64,000 bases of DNA from Sulfitobacter sp. S223 (GCF_025143825.1 NZ_CP083560.1:1674001-1738000); one strand, 5' to 3'; positions 9,662 through 19,348 are shown, counted from the stretch's first letter. The notes: generated from the sequence alone by a model not told the origin. Numbers and translations are program-made.

Positions 9662-10003
9662 TTGACGTCAGAGCCGCTGATTGTGGCGGCGCGTGGCGGG
9701 TGAAACCGTTTGCTTATTGATGAAGCGCTGGCCAAAAGCAGCACGCAGGTCCAGAGAAACTATGAGGTTGGCCGCATCAGTACAGCGATAGATCTTGTCC
9801 GTCACGGTATCTGCGTCGCGCCTTTGCCCGCCACGGCGCTAACGGCGAAGAAGGGGGAGGTTGCGCATTGACGGCCCTTGACCGGCCCGTTGGTCACACG
9901 TCCGATTGGAATGCTTTTAAGCTCGGGACAGACAGACACTATCCTAACCCATGCACTCAAAGAGGTGATCATTCAGGCCGTGCGCAAAGCACCTGACGCC
10001 TGA
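9662..10003 (+). pseudogene. Decayed LysR-type regulator, C-terminal part
   Basis: One frame of 114 codons reads EPLIVAARGG, STQVQRNYEV, STAIDLVRHGICVAPLPATAL and ends at 10003; this is the effector-binding domain of a LysR regulator. It is broken by TGA codons at two places (after ARGG and after GEVAH), and the DNA-binding N-terminus is absent. It is divergent from the tcuAB remnants, as tcuR normally is, so it is probably the dead regulator of that locus. Confidence 0.7.
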
Positions 10004-10169
10004 CAGGATGTGCCGCCTGTCTGTCGCTCGGCCATCCTGCACAAAAAATAGACACTCATTTTCAGGGGTGAAATTTTTGTAAAAAATCCGGTTTATTAAT
10101 TTGCGTAACCTGAATTTTTCACCCAGTTTGTAACGGTGATCTTAAATCAGGTCACGCTTTGGCATTCGG

Positions 10170-10217
10170 GCCTCGACACAAGCAACAGTTTGTTGCTGCG
10201 TCGGGGCTTTTTTTATG
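10170..10217 (+). promoter_or_regulatory. Leader terminator upstream of the amide operon
   Basis: GCCTCGAC...AGCAACA (from 10170) pairs with TGTTGCTGCGTCGGGGC (to 10207) with one bulge, and is followed by seven T residues (10208-10214). This is a strong intrinsic terminator only 12 bases before the ATG of the AmiC-like gene, so it lies inside the mRNA leader rather than after a gene. The operon encodes an AmiR-like ANTAR antiterminator, so the simplest reading is a leader attenuator that AmiR opens when amide is present. An additional inverted repeat (GGGTGAAA / TTTCACCC) lies upstream around 10065-10122. Confidence 0.7.
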
Positions 10218-10225
10218 GGGAATCC

Positions 10226-11305
10226 ATGTCCGAGAACTTTGATATTGGTATTTTATACTCCCGTTCGGGCACGTATCAGCTGCTTTCCGAACCTCTCTTT
10301 GTCGGGGCTATGTCTGCGATAGATGATGTGAATATGGACCGCGCTTTGCCGGTATCTTTTTCGCCAATCGTGCGGGACCCTGCGGGTGAGCTGACCAACT
10401 ATGCGCCAATGTGTGCCGATATTTTAAGCAGTTCGAACGCCAAACACATCGTGGGCTGTGTGACATCGTCGAGCCGGAAAGAAGTCATTCCCGAACTGGA
10501 CCGCACCCAAGCGACGCTGTGGTACAACGTACCGTATGAAGGGTTCGAGACATCCGCGCGGGTTGTTTATTCCCACGCGGCAACGAACCAGAATATTGTG
10601 CCGATACTTGGATGGGCCATGCGCCATTACGGCATGTCCGCTTTTCTTGTTGGCTCCAACTATATTTGGGGTTGGGAAACCTGCAGGGTAGCGCGTACAC
10701 GGCTTGAAGCGTCCGGTGGCGCGGTGCTGGGCGAACGATATCTGCCCTTGGGCGACACGGCCATTGACGGGCTGATCACCGAGATCGAGCGCAGTCGACC
10801 AAAGTTCATTCTCAACTCGCTGGTCGGCGCGTCTTCCTATGCTTTTATCAAGGCCTATGCCGAATTGGGGCGCCGCGATCCGTATTTTGCCCCCGGAAAT
10901 TGCCCACTGCTATCCTGCAACCTAACCGAAGCCGAACTGCCTGTGCTGGGTGACGCGGCAGAGGGGCTAATTTCTGTCGGGCCATCCTTCTGTGAGACTC
11001 AGGCTGCTGACGGGCAGGGTTCTTCGCTGGAGCGCACAGCCTATCAGTCGGTCCTGACCTTGGCTGCAGTGCTTGCCCAAGGGGTAAGCGGGTCTTTTGA
11101 TAGCTATCTGGCAGAGCACGGCGCGCGATACGGCATTGACCCTGCGACCCAACACAAAACGCTCGACGTGCATATCGCGCAGGTCCGTGGCGGCGCATTT
11201 GAAATCCTGCACAGCTGGAAAGATATTGCGCCTGATCCTTACCTGACGCGGCCGTCGCGCCATCCGCAATTCAGCGAACCAATGTTGACTGTGGTTGAGG
11301 CATGA
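10226..11305 (+). CDS. AmiC-like amide sensor (periplasmic-binding fold)
   Basis: A 359-residue protein of the type I periplasmic-binding fold (branched-chain amino acid/AmiC group). It begins FDIGILYSRSGTYQLLSEP, typical of AmiC, and has no signal peptide, so it is cytoplasmic. In Pseudomonas AmiC binds short amides and releases AmiR. The AmiR homologue follows with an ATGA overlap at 11302-11305. The frame is open upstream through the leader hairpin, but ATG 10226 with GGGGAATCC before it is clearly better. Confidence 0.82.
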   Translation: MSENFDIGILYSRSGTYQLLSEPLFVGAMSAIDDVNMDRALPVSFSPIVRDPAGELTNYAPMCADILSSSNAKHIVGCVTSSSRKEVIPELDRTQATLWYNVPYEGFETSARVVYSHAATNQNIVPILGWAMRHYGMSAFLVGSNYIWGWETCRVARTRLEASGGAVLGERYLPLGDTAIDGLITEIERSRPKFILNSLVGASSYAFIKAYAELGRRDPYFAPGNCPLLSCNLTEAELPVLGDAAEGLISVGPSFCETQAADGQGSSLERTAYQSVLTLAAVLAQGVSGSFDSYLAEHGARYGIDPATQHKTLDVHIAQVRGGAFEILHSWKDIAPDPYLTRPSRHPQFSEPMLTVVEA

Positions 11306-11901
11306 AAAAGCAGATCGATATCGCCGGTTTGGAGGGCGCGCGGGCTATTGTCCTGCATCCTGAACACGACAGGTTACCGGTTTTGCTTCGCCAGTTACGT
11401 GCGATCGGGCTGGAGGTCGAAGTGGCGTGGCCAAAGTTGCCTGCCTCTGCGATCACGGCTGATTTTACCTTATATGACACCGATGCCGGCCACGACGAAC
11501 AATTTCCCTGGCCTGCAGGCAATGCGCCAATGCCGATGATCGCCCTTGTCGGATCAGAGGCGCCGGGCCGGATCGAGTGGGCTTCGAGAACCGGAGCGGA
11601 CGCATTGCTGGTCAAACCATTGGCGGCCAGCGGCGTTTTTGCTTCCCTGCTGATGGCGCGACAATCCTTTGAGCGCCGGAAAGCGTTGCTGGCAGAGGTC
11701 GATGCGCTACGAGAACGGCTTTCAGCGCGTCAGACAATCGTGCAGGCGGTAACGCTTCTGGCGAAGAAGACCGGCTCTGACGAGACGGCATATGATGATC
11801 TGCGCCAACTTGCGATGGCTTGGCAAATGACCATGGAAGACGCGGCCGTTGTGATTGTGAAGCATCACGAACCGACAGGAGAAAACTGTGGCATTAGCTG
11901 A
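11302..11901 (+). CDS. AmiR-like ANTAR antitermination regulator
   Basis: 199 residues: a receiver-like N-terminal domain (residues 1-120), a short coiled coil (KALLAEVDALRERLSARQTI) and a C-terminal ANTAR RNA-binding domain (QAVTLLAKKTGSDETAYDDLRQLAMA). Proteins of this type bind paired hairpins in leader RNA and prevent termination. The terminator directly upstream of the first gene (10170-10217) is the likely target. The gene overlaps the next permease gene by 14 bases. Confidence 0.82.
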   Translation: MKKQIDIAGLEGARAIVLHPEHDRLPVLLRQLRAIGLEVEVAWPKLPASAITADFTLYDTDAGHDEQFPWPAGNAPMPMIALVGSEAPGRIEWASRTGADALLVKPLAASGVFASLLMARQSFERRKALLAEVDALRERLSARQTIVQAVTLLAKKTGSDETAYDDLRQLAMAWQMTMEDAAVVIVKHHEPTGENCGIS

Positions 11902-12772
11902 GACCAATACCGCGCTGTTGCCGCCAACTGTCTGGCAACGCTTGAAGAAACGTAAACTTGCCTTGTTTGGCATGGCGCTGATCTTTCTCACGTTGTCCGG
12001 TGCAATTTTTGCCCCGTACCTGACCCCTTATGAGCCGAACGACCAGATGTTTGACGGGCTCACGATGCAGGGGGCTCCGATGGCGCCCGGCGCACAGTTC
12101 GCGCTGGGGACTGATTTGCTGGGGCGGGACTTGTTGACGCGTATTTTGTACGGCGCGCGGACTTCATTGATCATCGGGCTGGTGGCGAACGGTGTCGCGC
12201 TGATCATCGGGACATTTGTGGGTGTCACAGCGGGGTATTTTGGCGGCATTTGGGGCGGCATCCTTATGCGCTTTACGGATCTGATGATGGCCTTTCCTGC
12301 GTTGCTGTTGGCGATTTGTCTGGCAGCAATATTCCAGCCGTCGCTGTGGATCGTGGCAATGGTGATCGCGACGGTGAACTGGGTGCAAACCGCGCGGGTT
12401 CTGTACGCAGAAACTGCCAGCCTGTCGCAGCGCGAATTCATCGCAGCAGAGCGTACTTTGGGGGCAGGTAACATGCGTATCCTGTTTCGGCACATTTTAC
12501 CCCATCTCACACCAACGATCATCGTTTGGGGCACTTTGGGTATCTCCACGACCGTCTTGTTGGAGGCAACGCTGAGCTTTCTGGGGGTCGGCGTCCAGCC
12601 GCCAACGCCAAGCTGGGGCAACATTATATTTGAGAACCAGACCTATTTTCAGGCAGCACCTTGGCTGGTGTTCTTCCCCGGGTTGGCAATTGTGACGCTG
12701 GCGTTGGCCTTCAACCTTGTAGGTGATGCGTTGCGCGATGTGCTTGACCCGACACAGCGGGGCCGTGCGTGA
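11888..12772 (+). CDS. ABC transporter permease, DppC/OppC type
   Basis: 294 residues with an N-terminal OppC-like membrane segment, GTDLLGRDLLTRILYGARTSL (the conserved start of the permease core), five further hydrophobic segments and the EAA-type coupling loop (EFIAAERTLGAGNMRILFRHILPH). It starts with GTG, preceded by AGGAG at 6 bases. It forms the membrane channel with the DppB-type permease encoded next; the amidase in this operon suggests that amides are carried. Confidence 0.88.
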   Translation: MALAETNTALLPPTVWQRLKKRKLALFGMALIFLTLSGAIFAPYLTPYEPNDQMFDGLTMQGAPMAPGAQFALGTDLLGRDLLTRILYGARTSLIIGLVANGVALIIGTFVGVTAGYFGGIWGGILMRFTDLMMAFPALLLAICLAAIFQPSLWIVAMVIATVNWVQTARVLYAETASLSQREFIAAERTLGAGNMRILFRHILPHLTPTIIVWGTLGISTTVLLEATLSFLGVGVQPPTPSWGNIIFENQTYFQAAPWLVFFPGLAIVTLALAFNLVGDALRDVLDPTQRGRA

Positions 12773-13692
12773 TGCTGGCATTCATTGTAAAACGTCTGAT
12801 CCAGTCAGCGCTTATTCTGCTGGGCGTATCCTTCATCACGTTCGCGCTGCTTTACCTGCTTCCGGCTGACCCTGTACGCCAGCTTGCCGGTAGATCAGCC
12901 ACGCCTGAAACTGTGGCGAATATCCGTACTCAACTGGGGTTGGATAAGCCCTTTGTGGTGCAATACGCACGCTATCTGGGAAATCTGGTTCAGGGTGATC
13001 TTGGGCGCTCTTATCTGCAAAAGACCGAAGTAAGCACGCTGATCGCATCGCGCTTGCCGGCGTCCTTGCTGCTGATGTTGGGCGCGATCGTTTGTGAACT
13101 GGTGCTGGGTATCACAATGGGCGTGGTCGCCGCCCTGCGTCGCGGGACGTCTACCGATAACGCCCTGATGATGGCCAGCTTTATCGGTGTATCGGCGCCA
13201 CAGTTTGTGGTCGGCTTGCTCATGCTCTATGTCTTTGCAGTTCAGTTGCACTGGTTTCCGATCGGCGGTTACGGAACGTTTGCGCATCTGGTTTTGCCGT
13301 CGATCACTTTGGGTATTCTCGGGTCGGGCTGGTACAGCCGCATGATGCGTTCATCCATGATTGACGTGCTGCGTCAGGATTTCATCCGGACTGCACGGGC
13401 AAAGGGGCTGAGCCGCATGCGGGTTTTGTTGCGCCATGCGCTGCCCAACGCGATCCTGCCGATCATTGCGATGATTGGGATCGATGTAGGCATCTTTATG
13501 GGTGGCATCGTTGTTGTTGAATCCGTCTTTGGCTGGCCCGGCATCGGACAGCTTGCGTGGCAGGCGATCCAGCGAGTCGATATTCCGATCATCATGGGCG
13601 TCACGCTGGTTTCAGCTTGCGCCATCGTCATTGGCAATCTGGTCGCGGATATCGCGTCTCTGTTTGCCGACCCGCGGATCAAGGTCCGCTAA
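12772..13692 (+). CDS. ABC transporter permease, DppB/OppB type
   Basis: 306 residues of the DppB family: FIVKRLIQSALILLGVSF at the N-terminus, YLLPADPV, an LGLDKP segment, and the coupling loop DFIRTARAKGLSRMRVLLRHALPN. The ATG overlaps the TGA of the preceding permease (TGATG), so the two are translationally coupled; a GTG one codon earlier is the alternative. About six membrane segments. Confidence 0.88.
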   Translation: MLAFIVKRLIQSALILLGVSFITFALLYLLPADPVRQLAGRSATPETVANIRTQLGLDKPFVVQYARYLGNLVQGDLGRSYLQKTEVSTLIASRLPASLLLMLGAIVCELVLGITMGVVAALRRGTSTDNALMMASFIGVSAPQFVVGLLMLYVFAVQLHWFPIGGYGTFAHLVLPSITLGILGSGWYSRMMRSSMIDVLRQDFIRTARAKGLSRMRVLLRHALPNAILPIIAMIGIDVGIFMGGIVVVESVFGWPGIGQLAWQAIQRVDIPIIMGVTLVSACAIVIGNLVADIASLFADPRIKVR

Positions 13693-13721
13693 TAATACCA
13701 ACCCAACAGGAGTAAATCAGA

Positions 13722-15362
13722 ATGAAGAAGCTGCTTACAACTTCGGCCCTTGTGGCCGCCCTTGGCCTGCCTCAGCTGGCGGTTGCCGAAAGCCACTCCA
13801 GTCTTGATCCGAATGCGAAATCCGGTGGCAATATCACTGTGACTTACAAGGATGACGTGGCCACGCTGGACCCTGCAATCGGGTATGACTGGCAGAACTG
13901 GTCCATGATCAAGTCACTCTATGACGGTCTGATGGACTATGAACCAGGTACAACCGAACTGCGCCCAGGGCTGGCCGAAAGCTATGAGATTTCTGATGAC
14001 GGCATGGTATTCACTTTCAAGCTGCGCGAGGGGGTCAAATTCCACAATGGCCGCGTGATGACAGCAGATGATGTCAAATACTCGCTTGACCGTGTGACCA
14101 ATCCCAAGACCCAAAGCCCGGGTGCCGGTTTCTTTGGCTCCATTGCCGGATATGATGCGATGTCTTCTGGCGAGGCCGAGGAACTGTCAGGCGTCAAAGT
14201 ACTGGATGACCAAACGGTCGAGATTACGCTGTCACGCCCCGATGCGACGTTCCTGCACGTTATGGGCCTGAACTTTGCTTCTGTTGTGGCCAAGGAAGCA
14301 GTTGAGGCGGCGGGCGCCGATTTTGGCAAAACAGCCATGGGCACAGGCGCGTTCAAGCTGGCCGATTGGACTATTGGTCAAAAGCTGGTGTTCGCCAAGA
14401 ACGAAGATTACTGGCGCGCGGGTCTGCCCTATTTGGACAGTGTGACGTTTGAAGTGGGGCAGGAGCCTATCGTGGCCTTGCTACGCTTGCAGAACGGCGA
14501 AGTCGATGTGCCCGGTGACGGCATTCCGCCTGCCAAGTTCCAAGAGGTCATGGGTGACCCCGAACAGGCTGCGCGTGTGATCGAAGGCGGACAGTTGCAC
14601 ACAGGCTATATCACGCTGAACGTGAAAATGGCCCCGTTTGACAATGTGGATGTGCGCAAAGCCGTGAACATGGCGATCAACAAGGAACGCATTACCCAAG
14701 TGATCAATGGCCGCGCCGTACCAGCGACGCAACCACTGCCACCGTCGATGCCGGGTTATACCGAGGGCTACGAAGGTTATGCCTATGATCCTGACGCAGC
14801 CAAAGAGCTTTTGGCCGAGGCAGGGTTTGCAGACGGGTTCGAGACAGAGTTGTTCGTGATGAACACAGACCCCAATCCCCGCATTGCCCAGGCAATCCAG
14901 CAGGATTTGTCAAAGATCGGGATCAAGGCGTCGATCCAGTCGCTTGCTCAGGCCAGCGTGATCGCGGCAGGCGGCGAGGCGGATCAAGCGCCGATGATCT
15001 GGTCGGGCGGCATGGCGTGGATCGCGGATTTCCCGGATGCGTCAAACTTCTACGGCCCGATTTTGGGCTGTGACGGTGCCGTGCAGGGCGGTTGGAACTG
15101 GTCATGGTATTGCAACGCGGATGCGGATGCGATGGCAATTGAGGCCGACAGCATGACCGACCCCGCAAAAGTGGAAGAGCGTCTGAAAATGTGGTCCGAT
15201 GTCTACATGAAAGTCATGGAAGACGCGCCTTGGGTGCCGGTGTTCAATGAACAACGCTACACCATGAAGTCCGAGCGTATGGGCGGCGATGACAAGCTTT
15301 ACGTCGATCCGGTCTCCATCCCTGTTAACTATGACTATGTGTATGTAAACGATGTGCAATAA
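13722..15362 (+). CDS. ABC transporter substrate-binding protein, family 5 (DppA/OppA)
   Basis: 546 residues with a cleaved signal peptide (AVAES at ~23) and the SBP_bac_5 pattern: DVATLDPAIGYD, a LREGVKFHNGR motif, ADDVKYSLDR and VDVRKAVNMAINKERI. It binds the transported solute in the periplasm. AGGAG lies 12 bases before the ATG. Its stop overlaps the amidase start at 15352, which ties binding protein and enzyme together. Confidence 0.9.
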   Translation: MKKLLTTSALVAALGLPQLAVAESHSSLDPNAKSGGNITVTYKDDVATLDPAIGYDWQNWSMIKSLYDGLMDYEPGTTELRPGLAESYEISDDGMVFTFKLREGVKFHNGRVMTADDVKYSLDRVTNPKTQSPGAGFFGSIAGYDAMSSGEAEELSGVKVLDDQTVEITLSRPDATFLHVMGLNFASVVAKEAVEAAGADFGKTAMGTGAFKLADWTIGQKLVFAKNEDYWRAGLPYLDSVTFEVGQEPIVALLRLQNGEVDVPGDGIPPAKFQEVMGDPEQAARVIEGGQLHTGYITLNVKMAPFDNVDVRKAVNMAINKERITQVINGRAVPATQPLPPSMPGYTEGYEGYAYDPDAAKELLAEAGFADGFETELFVMNTDPNPRIAQAIQQDLSKIGIKASIQSLAQASVIAAGGEADQAPMIWSGGMAWIADFPDASNFYGPILGCDGAVQGGWNWSWYCNADADAMAIEADSMTDPAKVEERLKMWSDVYMKVMEDAPWVPVFNEQRYTMKSERMGGDDKLYVDPVSIPVNYDYVYVNDVQ

Positions 15363-16299
15363 ATGTCCTGACTACACGATCCACGGCGCAAGCCACCATT
15401 TTGGCTGGGACAACTCGTTTGTCCCGGCCATCACGGTCGCACCGGGGGATACAATCGAGTTCAAATGCCACGACAGCTCTGCCGGACAGCTTACCGCTGA
15501 CAGCACAGTTGCCGACGTGGCAGCCATGGATTTCGGCAAAATCAATCCGGTGTCCGGTCCCGTCTATGTCGAGGGGGCCGAACCCGGCGATGCGCTGAAA
15601 ATCACAATCGAGGGCTTTGCGCCGTCTGGCTTTGGCTGGACGGCGAATATCCCGGGCTTTGGTCTGTTGGCCGATCAGTTCGAAGATCCCGCGCTGACGA
15701 TCTGGAAATACGATCCTGATACGTTGGAGCCTGCGCTATTCGGTAGAAACGGGCGCGTGCCGCTCAAGCCGTTTGCGGGAACCATTGGCTGCGCCCTCGC
15801 GGAGCCGGGGTTGCATTCGGTTGTGCCGCCACGGCGCGTGGGCGGAAACCTTGATATCCGCGATCTGGCAGCGGGAACCACTCTGTACCTGCCTGTCGAA
15901 GTCGCGGGGGCATTGTTCTCAATCGGGGACACCCATGCCGCCCAAGGCGATGGTGAGGTCTGCGGGACAGCGATTGAAAGCCCGATGGACGCCACCGTAA
16001 CTTTGGACCTGATCAAGGATGCGCAGCTGAAAATGCCGCGCTTCACAACACCGGGTCCGGTCACCAACCACTTGGATGCCAAAGGATACGAGGTCACGAC
16101 CGGCATTGGTCCCGACCTGATGACTGGCGCAAAAGAGGCGGTGAGCCAAATGGTTGACCTTCTGTGCAAGACCCAAGGTCTGTCCGCAGAGGATGCCTAT
16201 ATGCTGGTGTCTACCTGTGGCGATCTGCGCATATCCGAGATTGTGGATATGCCGAACTGGATCGTGTCTTTTTACTTTCCACGCTGCGTGTTCGAATGA
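15352..16299 (+). CDS. Acetamidase/formamidase family amidohydrolase
   Basis: 315 residues of the FmdA/AmdA family. The N-terminus HHFGWDNSFVPAITVAPGDTIEF, VEGAEPGDALKI, FGWTANIPGFGLLADQF and GDTHAAQGDGEVCGTAIE are the family landmarks. Members hydrolyse formamide, acetamide or related short amides to the acid and ammonium in the cytoplasm. Its position between transporter genes and under AmiC/AmiR-type control agrees with amide use as a nitrogen source. The start overlaps the previous gene by 11 bases. Confidence 0.88.
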   Translation: MCNKCPDYTIHGASHHFGWDNSFVPAITVAPGDTIEFKCHDSSAGQLTADSTVADVAAMDFGKINPVSGPVYVEGAEPGDALKITIEGFAPSGFGWTANIPGFGLLADQFEDPALTIWKYDPDTLEPALFGRNGRVPLKPFAGTIGCALAEPGLHSVVPPRRVGGNLDIRDLAAGTTLYLPVEVAGALFSIGDTHAAQGDGEVCGTAIESPMDATVTLDLIKDAQLKMPRFTTPGPVTNHLDAKGYEVTTGIGPDLMTGAKEAVSQMVDLLCKTQGLSAEDAYMLVSTCGDLRISEIVDMPNWIVSFYFPRCVFE

Positions 16300-18074
16300 G
16301 CGCGGCTGATAAAACAACATCGGTGGCCCCAGTGGCCACTGATGACCGTCCCACGGTTCTGTCTGTGCAGCAGCTTGATATCTCTGTGCGTACAGAGGCA
16401 GGTATCCAGCCGCTTGTTGCAGATCTCAGCTTTGAGCTGAAACGCGGCGAAACCCTTGCGATTGCTGGAGAAAGCGGATCAGGAAAATCGCTTACCTCGC
16501 TTGCGATTATGGGGCTGCTACCACCGCCTGCTGTGCATGTAGCAGGTGGAAAAATTATCTTTGACGGCCAAGACCTGACCGAATTGCCCGAGACAAAGAT
16601 GCAGCGCCTGCGCGGCGACCGCATCGCTATGATATTTCAGGAACCGATGACTGCTTTGAATCCTGTGATGCGGATCGGTGATCAGCTGACAGAAGCCATT
16701 CGCGCACATGAACCGATGTCCAAACGCGCAGCCCGCGCGCGCGCGCTTGAGGCCTTGCAGGCCGTGCGTCTGACAGAGCCGGAACGCCGGTTGAAGCAAT
16801 ACCCGCATGAGCTGTCGGGTGGTATGCGTCAGCGCGTGGTCATTGCCATTGCGATTGCCCTGCGACCCGATGTGATGATTGCGGACGAACCGACAACTGC
16901 CCTGGATGTGACGGTACAGCGCGATGTGCTGGATTTGCTGCGTGATCTGGCGCGCGATATGGGGATGGCTTTGATCCTGATCACCCATGACATGGGTGTT
17001 GTGGCAGAAATGGCCGACCGCGTGCTTGTCATGCAGAAAGGTAAGCTTGTCGAAGAGGCGCCCGTGCGCAAGCTTTTCAGCGCGCCTCAGCAGGCCTATA
17101 CGCAACAGCTGCTTTCAAGCGTGCCGCGTATGGGGCAGGGCCGGGAAAGCAATGTTGATACATCAGCCCGTCCTTTGGTGTCAGTTCGGGATTTGCGCGT
17201 CACGTATGATCTGCGCGGCGGAATATTGGACCGTGTGCAGGCGCGGGTCCATGCCGTCGAAAAGATCAATTTTGACATCTTCGCGGGTGAAACGTTTGCG
17301 GTCGTCGGAGAAAGCGGCTGTGGCAAATCGACTGTCGCACGCGCGCTGACCGGCCTTGTGCCGCATCAAGGTGTGATAAGGTTCGAAGGCGCGCCTTTGT
17401 TGCGCGACCGCGTCTCGCAGTTCAAAAATACCCGTGCCATGCAGATGGTGTTTCAGGACCCGATGGCGGCCCTTAACGGGCGGATGACTGTCGGGGATCT
17501 GGTCCGCGAGCCGCTGGTCATTCACGATATTGGCACGACGCACAGCCGAACAGACCGCGCAGCAGAGCTTTTTGCGCGTGTGGGGCTGGAGCCTGATGCG
17601 CTTGACCGGTATCCGCACGAGTTCTCCGGCGGGCAGCGCCAGCGCATTTGTATTGCTAGGGCCTTGGCGTTGAAGCCCAAATTAATCATCGCAGACGAAA
17701 GCGTGTCTGCGCTGGATGTTTCTGTGCAGGCGACTGTGCTGGACCTGCTGAACGAACTAAAGGCCGAATTCGGGATGTCCTATCTGTTCATATCGCATGA
17801 CATGGCTGTCGTCGAAAATATCGCGGATCGTGTGGCGGTCATGTATCTGGGGCAGATTGTTGAAATCGGATCAAGTGCGCAGGTCTTCGGGAACCCGCAG
17901 CATGAGTATACGCGTCGCCTGATTGCCGCAGCGCCTTATCCCGATCCAACACGCGCGGTTCCGACCCGACCTGTGATCAACACCGAGCTGAAAAGCCCTG
18001 TAATGCCCGTCGGTAAGGACCCGGAACTTTTCAGCTACCGCTCCATGGGAGACGGCCATCTGGTGGCGGTGTAA
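16296..18074 (+). CDS. Dipeptide-type ABC transporter ATPase, fused DppD-DppF
   Basis: 592 residues with two complete ATP-binding domains. The first has GESGSGKSLTS, LSGGMRQRV and DEPTTALDV; the second has GESGCGKSTVA, FSGGQRQRI and DESVSALDV (Ser in place of Pro in the second Walker B region). It energises the permeases encoded at 11888-13692. ATG 16296 overlaps the amidase stop (ATGA). The frame extends 44 codons upstream inside the amidase gene, which is not used. It is the last gene of the operon. Confidence 0.9.
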   Translation: MSAADKTTSVAPVATDDRPTVLSVQQLDISVRTEAGIQPLVADLSFELKRGETLAIAGESGSGKSLTSLAIMGLLPPPAVHVAGGKIIFDGQDLTELPETKMQRLRGDRIAMIFQEPMTALNPVMRIGDQLTEAIRAHEPMSKRAARARALEALQAVRLTEPERRLKQYPHELSGGMRQRVVIAIAIALRPDVMIADEPTTALDVTVQRDVLDLLRDLARDMGMALILITHDMGVVAEMADRVLVMQKGKLVEEAPVRKLFSAPQQAYTQQLLSSVPRMGQGRESNVDTSARPLVSVRDLRVTYDLRGGILDRVQARVHAVEKINFDIFAGETFAVVGESGCGKSTVARALTGLVPHQGVIRFEGAPLLRDRVSQFKNTRAMQMVFQDPMAALNGRMTVGDLVREPLVIHDIGTTHSRTDRAAELFARVGLEPDALDRYPHEFSGGQRQRICIARALALKPKLIIADESVSALDVSVQATVLDLLNELKAEFGMSYLFISHDMAVVENIADRVAVMYLGQIVEIGSSAQVFGNPQHEYTRRLIAAAPYPDPTRAVPTRPVINTELKSPVMPVGKDPELFSYRSMGDGHLVAV

Positions 18075-18481
18075 TACGGTTGCCATAATGATATGATCGG
18101 GGATCAGGAAATGGATCGGTGTTTTGCCGATAGGGCAATGACGCCAGAGGCTAATTTAAGCGATGCTTGGTCCCGTGGGTTTGGTTGGGTAGGGAACACC
18201 TCAAAAGCCTTCAGATATTGTCCCGCAAAGGCATCTGCTACAGGATCATTTCGATTGCAGACTGGCTTTCATCGAAAGCCCTAGAAAGCAGCGCAGCGGA
18301 CGCGGTTAAAAAGCGATAAAACATACGATCGTCAGAGACCGTCCATCTTTGCGGCAACTCGTTTTGTGATACAGGGATCAGTCCTTCCAAAGATGGTCGG
18401 TGTCGCCGTGCTGTCGGGGCTTGTTCAATTGATAGACCAGTATGTCCTCACCTTGCCGCATATCGCGGTTCGGCTGCTACG
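18075..18481. other. Intergenic, no recognisable gene
   Basis: Some 400 bases between two converging units. A 63-codon frame at 18093-18284 has no recognisable content and no ribosome site. I see no clear terminator. Confidence 0.5.
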
Positions 18482-18784
18482 TCACAGTTTACGCAAGTAC
18501 GCCCAAGACACATGGCCCTTTATCCGGCGCGCCTGATCCAACGTGACACTGCACCACCGTGTTCCTCCGGTTTGCTGACAGCTTTTTACGCGCAGGACCG
18601 TGCCGTTCGGAAGACCAAGGATCACCTTGTACCCGATGCCGGGCCCGGTGCGCATCTTCAGCATGTCATCAGCTTCGACGCCTATAACTTCGAAACGTCC
18701 AAGCGAACCAGCTGCAGCAGGCTCAGCGCTTAGCATGGCACCCAACATTAAGCTGACCAGTGCAGGGTAGATGATACGTGGCAT
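18482..18784 (-). CDS. Small secreted SH3-domain protein
   Basis: 100 residues: signal peptide (ALVSLMLGAMLSAEPAAA) and one bacterial SH3 domain (MLKMRTGPGIGYKVILGLPNGT, then WCSV and GHVSWAYL). Such domains often bind peptidoglycan or other surface partners in the periplasm. Two Cys (CQQTGGTRWC) could form a disulfide. An AGGAGAAAGCA ribosome site precedes the ATG. It stands alone between two transport operons; its partner is unknown. Confidence 0.82.
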   Translation of the reverse strand: MPRIIYPALVSLMLGAMLSAEPAAAGSLGRFEVIGVEADDMLKMRTGPGIGYKVILGLPNGTVLRVKSCQQTGGTRWCSVTLDQARRIKGHVSWAYLRKL

Positions 18785-19348
18785 TGCTTTCTCCTGTTCT
18801 CGGTTCCGTTTTGAGTTGCAGCTTTATAGAAGACTGACGGGAACGACCACGCATTCCAGCGGCATTTTGTGGCGATGAAACAGTGTCGTTGCTCCGTGAT
18901 CTTCGATTAGCCGCAAAAGGATGCGTGAATGATGCAAAATAGGTCGGGCGCTTGGGCGAAGGTGTAAGGTCGAGATGGGTATTGCTGATCGCCACCTACG
19001 GGCCTGACCATCCGCAAAACGCCGTACGAAATGGCTGTGGTTTCTGGAAAATCCAGACGCCTTCGCCGAACGGCTGGGGTTTATGATGCCCATTCAATGC
19101 AATGTTAGAGAATTGGCTCCGACTATAAAAATCGGAGCCGTTTTGCACGGCGTTGAACCTAAAAGGTGAATTTAGGCATCAGCTTTACGAATGCCCAATC
19201 TGTGCAGAGGAATGTGCCGTGCATGGTTGATCAAGGTCAAGATCATCTAATCCATCCTGAGCCGGTAAAACCTGCTGAATCGTTCACCAAACAGGGCCAG
19301 TCAGTTGGTAGCTTTCCCAAACGTCTATGCCGTCTTCCTTTGTTGTTT
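18785..19348. other. Intergenic with faint coding remnants
   Basis: About 560 bases. On the plus strand, 18980-19090 reads like short pieces of protein (LIATYGPDHPQNAV; ENPDAFAERLGFMMP) in shifting frames, ending at the hairpin at 19115. It is probably a dead gene of unknown family. No intact gene is seen. Confidence 0.35.
19115..19144 (+). terminator. Rho-independent terminator
   Basis: GGCTCCGA (19115-19122) pairs with TCGGAGCC (19132-19139), followed by GTTTT. It has plus-strand orientation with no intact gene upstream, which supports a decayed plus-strand gene in the preceding 300 bases. Confidence 0.65.
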
